DNA from: Terebella lapidaria
Lineage: Eukaryota > Annelida > Polychaeta > Terebellida > Terebellidae
Assembly: GCA_949152475.1 (NCBI GenBank)
Contig: OX424570.1
Coordinates: 7,738,181-7,802,180, forward strand
Length of the DNA: 64,000 bases
Reading direction: 5' to 3'
Shown: positions 10,575-21,197 of the stretch, one piece after another
How positions within the stretch are numbered: position 1 is the first letter of the stretch
How the letters are laid out: the number at the start of each line of letters is the position of its first letter
Notes under the pieces: generated by a model
Told to the model about the DNA's origin: nothing
The model's database searches: none
Seen by the model: the letters and a program-made list of their open reading frames with translations, nothing else
Translations under genes and position numbers: made by a program

Positions 10575-13500
10575 AGTTTATAACCGAACTGATACCAACA
10601 AAACAATGAAATAACCAATAAACTGACATTTTCACAAGCTCAGAATGTGGGTGTATGGACAATTGACCGATATTTACCAAGGTAACTTATATTCATTGAA
10701 AGGTGACGTTCTATAGTACTGTTTACGTTTTATTGATCTTTTTTATCAAGGATCAGAAGCTATGCTAAAATGGTGCAAAATCAATAAGTTATAGTTCAGG
10801 GTAGAACACCATTATCTGCGTGACAAAATTCCAGATGATATGATCCACATTGTCTGTTTGACCTATGCACTATGATTTTTATGCGGAGGCGTGAGTGAAG
10901 ACTAATTTACCTAGTTTCTTTTATCCCATCCTTCTTCGTTTTCAAAGCGTGTATTGTAAGTCGTTTTGATATGCCGAGAGACTCATCCAGTTCAAGTTTG
11001 TAGGTGTCTTGATCATGCAACAATCGTTTTTAATGTGGAATACGTATTGTCTCTTTGAAGGTTACCTGAATAATGATCGTAAATGAGGCTGGCATAGTGT
11101 TCTCCTGCCACTGGACACTATGCAGAAGTTCACATGTCAGTTTATTATTCATAACTAACACGATCCTTAGCCAACTTCAAACTATACTTAAAAACTTATG
11201 GAAAAAAATAATGTAAGGGCTTTCGTTTATGTCGCCAATGATGGCCGCCCACGTTTTCGTATATTTATCGACGGAAACTTTGAATTCATCTCACATATTT
11301 GCCACATATTATTTCATTCACATCATCCATTCACAGCTCCAATGGATACCATTCATACACCAAGTCGCCCGTAGTGTATACATCGATCTATTTTTGTGGA
11401 TATCCAGTAAACACCACGATGATTGACCCGATCAGCTGTTTGTGTAGCACAAATCAGTGATTAGCTTGGTGATAAGTGTGCCGAAATGTTCGCCCTGTAT
11501 ATAATGATTGGACCAATCAACCACTGGAGGCCATATTAATGCAGCTGATTTGTGCAAATATCGACCATGAGACAACATTTACCGTCAATTTCTTCTCTTT
11601 TGTAAATGAGCAGACAAATACTGCGATCTCTATGTCATAGTCCCTGTATTAGCGGTTAATTGGTGTCAAATCCGAGCCATACCGCTTTGCGGAGGAATGC
11701 ACAATATCCAAATACCGGTAATAATCTGATGCGCACTGACATGGAAAAAATACCTCCAGATGGAAAGTTTTAGTGTATGTTCCTATACAATTTTTTATAT
11801 GTATACATTCACATATTTCCAATGACAAGCAAGTATGATAGCATGTATCATATCCAGATCATTCCAACCGATAAAGAGAAATTTTGGGAAGAAAGATTGC
11901 ATTTTCCTTGATTGAAATGTTGTTTGTTTTCACAATATTAGAAATCGCTTGGCGTCATACCACATTACAAAAACAGACATCACACTCAATTTTTATGTAA
12001 ACATAGCTCGAGTGGCTGCGAGCAAGGCCATTTTATGTTCAACAGTGTGTTTGATCGCAGTCAATCAATCGTTGCAAATTACATTGTATCGACATTGATG
12101 AATGGATCCAGAAGATTGTGTCAAAGATACACACATGTGTTAATATGTGTGAAGCCACGTTGCAATCTTTCATAAATTTACAACAAAATCATGGAGTGGA
12201 TATTATGAAATGGATGCTCAGAACAGACTTTCGGACATGCTTTCCGGATGTTCCGCTCATCTCCTTTCATACAAGTTCTAATCATCTCCTCATTGAGTAA
12301 TTTTGGCGGTTATTTTGGCGGTTTCTATTTGATGTCTCTGAAATGGAACCAAGTTTCGATTTATTTTTTCGAAGAAATATATCCACTAATTGTTACTGCT
12401 TTCTACTTCTAATCAAAACTTTCTAAAATGTTAGAAATTGTGGATTCTTGCAAATTCCAATCTTTTTCTAACTGACGAATGGGACATATTTAGTGAGAAC
12501 TTCTATTCTACATAATACGTCTACGTCTTCGCTTGTAAATATCTAGATAATTGTTTGGTGCAATAAGCGAAATTGAATGTGTTCATCAGACCGCACTAAT
12601 GACAGAGTTTATGTCCAGTGACTTGGCCGCAGCGAGTCCCAAGTCTCCAATAGTCAGACTTCACCAGCCACTGGTAACAATGAACATGATTTGCAATGGT
12701 TTTTTCACAACAAATCAGTTGAATGAATCTGCTTCAAACAGTTTCATACTTTTGAATATGAAGCTTATTACAATGATTGAATATAGTCCAACTATAAATA
12801 GTCCATATCGGACCATGAAAGTTCTCGGAGCATGACGACCAAGATCAGTGTGCTCTCGTCTCTTCATTACATGAAAAAAAACATGCATGTACATAGGGCA
12901 TTCAATGTATTTGTGGATCAAACCATGATACATACCCGCCTGTGAATCACGTTTGATTCGAGTAGCATTTTTGTAATGATTCATAATGATTTTTTTAGTA
13001 AGCGCAATGAGCGTTATTTCTTAGAAGAACATGAACATTTTCAGGTGGTCGCGAACTTGAAGAATAATTTGCTCTGTCAATCAGAACGACATTAGTGGCT
13101 GATTATATGTAAAGTGTACCTGATAAACAGTCTAATGTACACAATATTGTACAACAATATACAGCTCATCTCGAGAAAGTACTGTATTTGTCCTCAATGG
13201 CGAGCAATTCAGTCGAGCAATTTTTCGAAATTAGTATGCATTTGCATCACCAAACTAAACAGCCTAAAATTTGCCTCACCATATCCCTTGATATTTGCAG
13301 GGCAACTGCAGGGCAACTGCCAGTGACCGAATGTCTGAACTGGTTGCACACTATGTGTGGCTACACTCAGTCGTATGTACGTCCAGGACCATCCGGGGTT
13401 TGGTTTGTGTTGACATCTTGTTGGTACCTGGATGGTCCTGGACACTCAGTGTTTGTCCCTGCTTGTCTATGTCCATCCCGGCAGTTTTTTGCTGTAAAGA

Positions 13501-14599
13501 CGAAAAATGTAAATAAGGTATTTTCATATTTTCAGTAATCATTGGCTCAACAGTGTTCACCACAACAATACAAAACTTCCATTGCAGTAAGGTATGTGAA
13601 CACCCACAATTAAAGATGTATTGCATCTGTTAATCACAGCTTTGATGTGGAAGTTGAACTGCGGTGAACATTGTGTGCTTTCATGAACAGTCAGTTGGAC
13701 GGACTGTAGTACAAATTATGTAGTTCAATCACGCTTCAAGTCATATTACTTTGAAAGGAAGGTTTTTACTCACCGTTGTGTCTTTCAGTACTGAGTGACA
13801 CTGACAGTCAATTACTGTGTCAATTACTGTGTCCAGCATCAAGACAGATCCACTGAAATCTCATAACAAACAAAAACCTCGATCAAATAAAGCAACAAAA
13901 CTCAACAACAATCAGCATTATGACAAAGTATTTGATCACTTAATTAGACCTATATGGGTTATGGGGGCCGCTACTTCTTATCGGCTAGGATGTACAATAA
14001 CGTGGGCAATTTCGTTTCCAACTCAACTAATTGCCTATACTTAGGATCCGGAATGACAATTGGTTATGATAGAAAGGTGTTCTTTATTACAAACTAGATG
14101 TTCTTCTTATCCGTATTTATCATTTTGGGCCACTGATTAACTCATCATTGTCATTGATTATCATAGAGAAACAGGATTGCCCACTAAATTGTACATGTGT
14201 TCCTTATTATCTGGCGACCGCCACTTCAATTAGATGTAACGGTTAATACTACAGTTAATGAGTGGCAGCCGCCAGATGAATATTTTTCCATATGTGGCAC
14301 AGACTGGCTTCGGTAAGCACCGGTGTGCAGATGAGAGCTCACGCCAAACCATCAAAACATCCCTATTATCGCCCAGACTCACCGTTCAACAAGTTCACTT
14401 TTCCTCCCACTCCGCGATGCTCCTCTTTTCTTACATTTTTCATTCAAGTCTACAAGGGTAAACTGTGTAAATTTCGAAGACATAGACTCCGACATCGTGA
14501 GAAAAATAGAACACAGATGACGCTAATTCTCTTGGTGAATATAGCGTAGGGTTGACAAAAACGTTTTGCCCGCTACGGTGGTGGCGCCGCCTATCGAAT

Positions 14600-14745
14600 G
14601 TAACTTGGTGGTGTCTCATTGGGTGAAGTTTTCTAAGTCCAAATTTTTTTTGAATGGCTGGAAATGGCTCAAAACGAAGAGTGACTCGATTTGGGGCTCT
14701 TCTATTCTTTATGTTTATGGTATCCAGTAAATGAGACAGAGACAT
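14600..14745 (+). other. Possible leading exon or CpG-bearing conserved patch
   Basis: A locally CG-richer patch (14560-14610, with ACGTTTTGCCCGCTACGG and GGCGCCGCC) is followed by an ATG opening a short basic frame starting MAGNGSKRR at 14655. The R2 copy (28130-28270) keeps the start and first residues but then differs. Nothing downstream identifies a gene. This is only a candidate first exon. Confidence 0.15.
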
Positions 14746-15927
14746 TATCTGTAGAAGAATGTGTGTGTCGGTGTCATCCCTGATAACATGGCTACATATA
14801 TAATCCTAGTGATAATTTCTGAAATATATCTCAAACAGACTCAATTGCTTGGATTACTAGATTGCTTCACATATCAAGATTTTGAGGTTTCGGACGGTTG
14901 CTCCAATTATTGAATATATGCAGTCTAAACACACCAAAATATGCCATTGGTGGTCCATTATCTTAAGTTGATTTCCAATTCAGCTTTATTGACAAGATAT
15001 TGAAGTTATGAGAGTATGATAATCGTATGCATCTTAGCAGATATCCCATTTCTGGATGAATATCAGTTTGACACAAAATCACAAAATAGTGATGTGTGCT
15101 TTGTGTAGAATCAATGACCAGTAAAATAGTGAAGAATAGAACGTTTACTACACTGATACATTTTGTAGAACTGAATAGAAAAATAAACGCAAGTTCGATG
15201 TTGGGAAATTGTTTGTTGTGTCGATGCCTGTACATATATTGTAGCACACATAATTTCAATATATATCAGCATCATTGGTACAGGTGGCAAATCTGTTGAC
15301 AAGGGCATTATCTCACTTACAGGCCGCTGCTATCGAAATTTTAGTACGTTCATGAACAGTTGATATTTTGATAGATTATAAATGATGGCCTGCTCAACTA
15401 CTTGGTGTAACACAATTATATTAGTGTTTTACAGCCACATAATTTATAGTGTCTTTAATTTTATTGCTATAAGTGTATAGTATATTAGGTATTGGTTAAG
15501 TTTGTGAATATAACAATGTGCAACAACATTGTTTCCCTACTCGTTTAGAATATATTCTTTGCATGGATCATGGCTCAAGGAGATTATCGTAGCAGTAAAT
15601 CCACATGACGTGAATCTGTAAGAGGAGACTACTTCAAATGAAACGTGAGTTCCGTAAACACAAACAAGGAATGTGTTCGATGTTACAGTACATTTAGCAT
15701 TGAAAACCCGAAGCCATACTGGATTTCCTACCATGGTTCCGTCCCACTTCTGAGTATCTGCCTAACCTCGATCTCCTGGTGCTATTAGTTGTCAAAGCCT
15801 TTCTATATACGCAAACTGACCTTGAATAAGATGTAGTAAGTGTATGTCAGAGGTAATAATTAATCACGTATTCATATGTCATACCCACTGTACGATCTGC
15901 CAGTTCGCCCAGTTGGCATATTCTAGG
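14711..15927. repeat. S block copy 1
   Basis: Colinear with 55884-57130, starting at TTTATGTTTATGGTAT and ending GGCATATTCTAGGC. At 15928-15932 it carries the uninterrupted CTAAA target of the SINE that occupies 57131-57582. More diverged relatives of the same block lie inside T near 34780-35200. Non-coding. Confidence 0.85.
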
Positions 15928-17150
15928 CTAAATCATGATATCAGATACAAACAATCCTCATATATAGTTTCAAATATTTTTTAAAAAGATGTTATGAAGG
16001 TTCAAAATCATTTGAGCTGGCGTATATCTGTTTCATTAGATTCATTATGATTTTTCTAACTTTTTCGCTGATATTTTTGCGTTGCTAAATTTTATTATTA
16101 TTTGGCATACTTCACCTGGAAATCAAACAACAATTGTCTGCTGATCTTCAGACCTCTATCTCAAAATTTAGAAAGTCACTCTACCACGATGTTAGATTTC
16201 AACCCAAAAAGTGATATCTGGAATCTCAGCAGATTCGTTGATTTGGTTGTGTTTACATCCATTAGCATTCGAAGTATCGCTGTAATTTAGGACCAGAACA
16301 CAAATTGGGGTGTATGCTACACAAAGATGTTTATTTTGAAATATTGAACCACTACAAAAGCATGCGAATGCACATTCGATCGGGTGCGGACCCAAAAATG
16401 CACCGATGGGGCTAAATTTAACAATGGAGTAGATCGCCAACTTTTGAGATTTTTGCAATAGAAGTCTGAAGTTCGGTAGAAAATTGCTGTTCGATTCCCC
16501 TTGAAGTAGGTCATGTTATAATACATCCCTGGCAAAAACCAGTGTTAAAAGGTTAGAGATATCGAAGTATAAGTTCAAACTATATCCAAGACATAATTTC
16601 TTTGGAACATGAAGAAAGTAGGCCTATATTCATCATCATTATATATGGCCCGGAGTGAATTGATTCATGTCAGAGAGCAGTAGCAAAAGACGATATGTTG
16701 TAGTTTGTTATTTTTTTATTTTTTTGAGCGCGGGGAGGGGGCTGCATTATGTAAAGCACATCCAGCTCTTGCGGTGATAATGATGTGCTCGAGCTTTACT
16801 GTCGTGTCCATCAGTTAGCTGTATTTTCTTGTAAATGTCACCGTGGACTGTTCCCGAGAAGAAACCAGAGATGTTTACGACTTAATTGCTTTTTTTGTTA
16901 TTCAAGTATGCATTTTCAAATCTAATTTATTTGTTAAAGGAGATGATTCAGGTTGAGTGTACGGTTACCCTTGGTTGAAAAGTGTTTCCTTTCTTTGTGA
17001 AGTATTATGAGAAATGACGATCCATTCGTCAATTATTTGTGAACAGTTGTAAGTGCTTCCATGTAATGAGATACCACTCAACGTTCACACAAAATCTGTA
17101 TATTGTGTACTGATCATGATTAAATGCATTCACGAGCAGTGTATCCTGAG
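15928..17150. repeat. P block copy 2
   Basis: Closely matches 57583-58830 and, less closely, 656-1950. It joins Q copy 2 through a short local duplication of GAGTGACAACGAATA near 17149-17178. Compared with P copy 3 it lacks the segment 58831-59290. Non-coding. Confidence 0.85.
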
Positions 17151-17965
17151 TGACAACGAATACTGAGTGACAACGAATAAGGTAAATGAACAGGTCATGA
17201 GTGTTTTTATTCTTTATTGCTCATCAAAACATAACTAATTGGAAGTAATTACAGCCACATAACCTGCCAGGTATGCAATATATAACTGATATTCATATTT
17301 TTCATGATCTAACCGATATCAATATTACATGAGGTGATAGTTGCACAATATTATAGTCAATTACTGAAAGACTATCGATTAAATGTAAACCAAACAGGTC
17401 ATGAGCTTTTTTTATTAGTTTTTATTCTTTACTCCTCATCAAAACATAACTACTACTTGGGAATAATCGCAGCCACATAGTTTGCCAGATACTCTAAGAC
17501 ACTGATTCAAGTCACGTAGCGGTCTGAAGTGAATCACCTTCCCACTCAGTAATAATTTAAGTATGAAGGCAATACACTTCACGAGTAGGGAAATGTGTGC
17601 AGAGTCACCGAATTGCTATTTTCGTCTTTGAATTATTCATGTTCTAGAGAATTTCAGTTTCTGAATCGTTATATGGAATCCGTTCCTAAGATAATCAAAA
17701 CGTTGGGGACTCATGTACATTCCAATACCGGTTCCCGTATATCAGGATTCCTTAGCTGGTAATGAACGCCGAACTCAACTGAAGTCCACTTTCATAGCTA
17801 TGCTCCTCATGTCCTTTCATAGTTATTTGTGATGGCTTCTGTTAAATTATCATATAGATGCAGTCTAAGCACACTCACATAAGCCATAAACACTTAATTC
17901 TCTCAGTTCTCCAGCTTAGCCGGAATTGAAAGGACAAGATATCAAGTTATAAAGTGGAAATATAA
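17150..17965. repeat. Q block copy 2
   Basis: Matches the 3' four-fifths of 4967-6015 and of 59290-60104. It ends at ATAA (17962-17965), the left target duplication of the GC-rich element that follows. Non-coding. Confidence 0.85.
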
Positions 17966-18776
17966 TGTAACGGGTTCTTCACCCTTCTGTGACGTCTTGA
18001 TGAACCGGTTTTTTTGGGAGGTGGGTGAGTTGTTATTTAACCGGAGCTGAAACGGTAAAACTCCGGGAAACTGCTACTGCTTTACGGTTGAACTCCGGCT
18101 AGAAGTCTCTGAAGGTTGGTAGCGTGGTCTGGAATGGACCTCTTAACCGTTGTCCGACTGCCAATCTGCAACTGCACCTGTAAAGTAAGAATCCGGAGGC
18201 GTTTCCGTCTCCGGGTACTGCAACTGCTCCGTCGGGATACCGCTTTACTGCACCAGCTCCGTCGTTTTCCGCCTTACTGCAACTGCGACTGCACCTGGAA
18301 TAGAGAATCCGGGAACGTTGCCATTTTCGAATACTGCAACCGCTCTGCCAGGTTCCGCCTCACTGCAAACTGCTCCGGTTGGCTCCGCCTCACCGCAACC
18401 TGCGACTGCACCTGAAATGGAGAATCTCGGAAGTGTTCTCACTTCCGGTTACCGCAACCGCTCCGTCAGGTACTGCCTCTGCTACTCCGTCGTCCGGTAC
18501 CGCCTCTGCAACTGCTTCGTCGTTCCCGTCTCTGCAACTGCTCCGTCCGGTACCGCCTCCGTAGTTGCTCCGTTGAATTCCACCTCCGTCTCCGTCTCCT
18601 TCCTTGGTGATCTGGGTTCTTGGATCACCCTAAGACGTCGTTACAACTTGGTCTTAACCGACTGTGGACTTATCTCCCTTTTCTCCGTATTACTTTCTTT
18701 TCCGGTGAACTAACTTTATCATAAATTCCAGTTCCCTAACCAACACTGAAAAACAACTCGGTTGAAGTTTTCATGT

Positions 18777-18782
18777 TTATTT
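18777..18782 (-). terminator. Poly(A) signal AATAAA on the minus strand
   Basis: TTTATT on the plus strand, in the region shared with the long copy (60915-60920). It lies about 20 bases past the TAA that ends the minus-strand frame in the long copy, which is where a 3' end would be expected. Confidence 0.6.
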
Positions 18783-18897
18783 TCCAAGTGCACAGTCAGA
18801 AGACTTAACTGCTATCATCTGGTATGACACAAGCCGGAGCAAGGGAATACTCTGCTATGGGAGAAGGGGTCTGCACAGGTCGACGTCAGGACACCAA

Positions 18898-19030
18898 CTC
18901 CCCCGTCCGCTGTGAAGCGGGGGCTTTTATAGACCTGAGACCCACGTCACGTGACCAACCTATTGTGACGTCATAGTCCGCCAAAACACTGATTTTTCCG
19001 TAATTTCTAAAAACACTCTAGAACCAATCA
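18898..19030 (-). promoter_or_regulatory. Minus-strand promoter: CCAAT-type box, TGACGTCA, GTCACGTGAC, TATAAAAG
   Basis: Reading leftward: an inverted CCAAT element (plus-strand CCAAT at 19024-19028), TGACGTCA (18966-18973), the palindromic E-box GTCACGTGAC (18946-18955) and TATAAAAG (18931-18924). A GC hairpin (CCGCT-GTGA-AGCGG inside CCCC/GGGG, 18898-18923) starts directly after the TATA box. A very similar E-box plus TATA arrangement precedes the zinc-finger frame at 61917. Confidence 0.65.
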
Positions 19031-19125
19031 GTGGCTGACACGTCACCTTTTAAACCGAAAACGAGGCTGATCACATGACCTTCCGGAAATAACGTCATTA
19101 CGTTTTTGTACTCCATTGTTCCGAC

Positions 19126-19163
19126 TCCGTCTCCGGTTCCGTCTCCGGTTCCGGCTCCGTCTC
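19126..19163. repeat. Hexamer microsatellite-like run (CTCCGT / CTCCGG)
   Basis: Imperfect repeats of CTCCGT, CTCCGGTTC and CTCCGG within the short GC-rich copy. Similar CTCCGTC-rich phrases recur through the rest of the element (18500-18600, 60700-60740) and give it its GC-rich, low-complexity feel. Confidence 0.75.
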
Positions 19164-20734
19164 CGGCTTTACAAACATCACAAACATACCAAGTTCCGAG
19201 ACGGAAAACCTTCTAAATATCACCAATACGGAACCGAATGAACCTTTAAACACATATACATTTTAATAAACGGTTATTTAACCATCATATCACAAAACAC
19301 TGATAGAATTACCTAGGGGAAACTTTTGGGTACGCCCCAAAACCGTTACAATAATATACCAAATATATATTGATGTAACACCTGATGTTGAAGGAACATG
19401 AGGACCATGGCGATAGAAAGTGCAGGGATATTTTCTGTACATGAGGGCAATATTAAATTATTTACAGTGGCCTTATATGAGTTGCCCTTACTTATCAAGG
19501 GTATTATCTCATGCGTTATCTCATGCATGTTTTTCTTTGTTGTTGTTAAAACAGAATTACCTTCGTTTCTCGTTTTGTGTGTGAATGTCTTAATGTAATG
19601 ATTCATATTGTGGACACCATACATTTAACACCTTTGTAAGAAGTATTTTCGTTTGTTACTAATAAAAAAAGTTTAAACTTTATTTATTTTACAACAATTG
19701 ATGAGCAAGCATCAGCTTATATCAACATCTCTTGTTGGCTCGGATCTCGGCGTTAGGGTGGTCATTATCGTGGGAGCCAGAGAACCTGGCAAAAACCCAC
19801 TTGCCCGGATTGGCGACCACATACCACCTCACTTACTGCCAAGACCGGAGATCGAATCTGCGTGAATAAATCATTCGTGTATCTTTTATTACATGAATGT
19901 GTATCAAAGATTATCAGTTGTTTGTGTGTGATAGATGTTATATGTCACTTCAGGTAAAGATGTGGATTTTTTAACAAGGTTAATGAATAAGCATGTTTGT
20001 GGATGTCGGTGAGGTATTGATGTACCTGGGTACCAACCAACGTCTAAATAATAGCTGATGCAAACAAGTAAATTTAGTGTGAACTTTGTAACTCGATCTT
20101 CTATTTTTTTCCTTAACACAGTATTACAGTAACAATGATTATATTCACACACTGTCTGCCACTGTTGACGTCAGTGCGGCTCCAGACACGAATGTTTAAC
20201 CGGGCTTTGAAGCTGAAAGTGTTTCACCTAAGGTTGGTATTGATTGTATCTTTTGCGGTGATTGGTATCATCGAAATCCAAATACCGGTAGTAAATCAAT
20301 ATCGTACCCTTTAATGGTCCACCAACTTTAGTTACATTCAGTGCAAACCTTGAATGTGGGTGTATGGACAATTGACCGATATCATCTCCCAAAGCAAACT
20401 AATCAATGAATGACGACAGCCTATAATCCTGTTCATGTGTTTTTCATTTATCGTGAACTGTGCAACTGAAATGTTGCATAATCAATAATCCAAAGGTTCT
20501 ATTTTGAGATGGAACATTATCATTTTGAACAAACAATCCTGATGACGTACAACCTCAACAAATCCACACAGATTGTATGGATTTATATACAATTTCAGTG
20601 GGTTAGTACGTTAACGTGAATCCAGGTCGTCTGCTTAAGCCTATGACTATGACTTTCATGCAATGGCGCACCAAATAGGAATTTACTTGTATATTTTTTT
20701 TGTCATTACCTTCATTTCAATGTTTAATGTGTTT

Positions 20735-21197
20735 GTATCAGGGATTCACTCATTCACTTGTATGTAAACATGATGTGAATGCAAACATGGTGTGCATTAT
20801 TGACTATTATTAATAAGCTAAGTATGTCAATTAAGTCGTAAACATCAAACCTTGACATTATCACCAAACCTTGACCGATATTTCACATAAATATTGGTCA
20901 ACCATGTTGTCATGTAATATCACGTGATTTGTTTCGTTCTGTTGTAAATATTGATCAAACCATGCCAAGTGTTATTGCATGCGGATGAGTTGTATTGATC
21001 AGTCCATACCAAGTATGTTAATTTGACTGTGTTGTCATTATTGCTCAGTCATGTCATGATCATGAACAATCTTGCAACGGTCATTCTAAAATATATTACT
21101 ATTTCAATCTGCGAATTATTGGCAACAAAACTTCAAGTGATCATTGCATTAGTCATATAACTCTTAACCAATAAATTCATAAAGACTAATCATTCCT
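20735..21197. other. R2-specific segment of about 460 bp, origin unknown
   Basis: R1 passes directly from TTTTCAATGTGTCCC to AGGAAGTTATGAATAAT (about 8350-8375). R2 has this extra A/T-rich stretch there. It contains repeated phrases with ACCATG and GTCATG and the related pair ACATGATGTGAATGCAAAC / CATGGTGTGCAT, but no TIR, tail or coding frame. It could be an insertion in R2 or a deletion in R1. Confidence 0.5.

Larger units (their letters stand above)
6439..14710. repeat. R block copy 1 (about 8.3 kb segmental duplicate)
   Basis: Colinear with 19444-28271 across almost the whole length. R1 alone has the LINE piece 6581-7194, the 373-family unit 8788-9147, and about 270 extra bases near 10453-10725 that include the poly-G run. 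R2 alone has extra segments near 20735-21197, 22100-22830, 25805-26265 and 26676-26938. Short frames shared by the copies change amino acids freely and are not supported as genes. Confidence 0.9.
17966..19350 (-). mobile_element. 1,385-bp GC-rich element, short copy (deletion derivative or solo LTR)
   Basis: Starts TGTAACGG and ends CCGTTACA, flanked by ATAA on both sides (17962-17965 and 19351-19354). The empty site is preserved at 5982. Composition is strikingly richer in G+C than the host DNA. On the minus strand it has a CCAAT/CRE/E-box/TATA promoter (19030 to 18924) and an AATAAA (18782-18777) only about 150 bp downstream. The left 857 bp is colinear with 60105-60961 without an indel, after which the two copies part. 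Since the long copy does not contain the right-hand 530 bp next to this, I favour an internal deletion that fused the two ends. A solo LTR with U3-R-U5 layout is the alternative. Confidence 0.8.

Noticed and set aside
12003..12025. A CTCGAG...CTGCGAG phrase resembling the shared hairpin apex.
   Set aside because: No convincing paired arms, loop does not begin G and end A, and the R2 copy (24835) reads CTCAAG. Treated as chance.
14292..14549. An 85-codon frame present in both R1 (14292) and R2 (27852).
   Set aside because: The copies differ mainly by amino-acid-changing substitutions, and the conservation is explained by recent duplication. No domain recognised.
18116..18713. Several long frames on both strands in the GC-rich element's left end (and 60176-60852).
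   Set aside because: They arise from low-complexity CTCCG/CTGCAAC-rich DNA open in many frames. The region lies beyond the minus-strand poly(A) signal.
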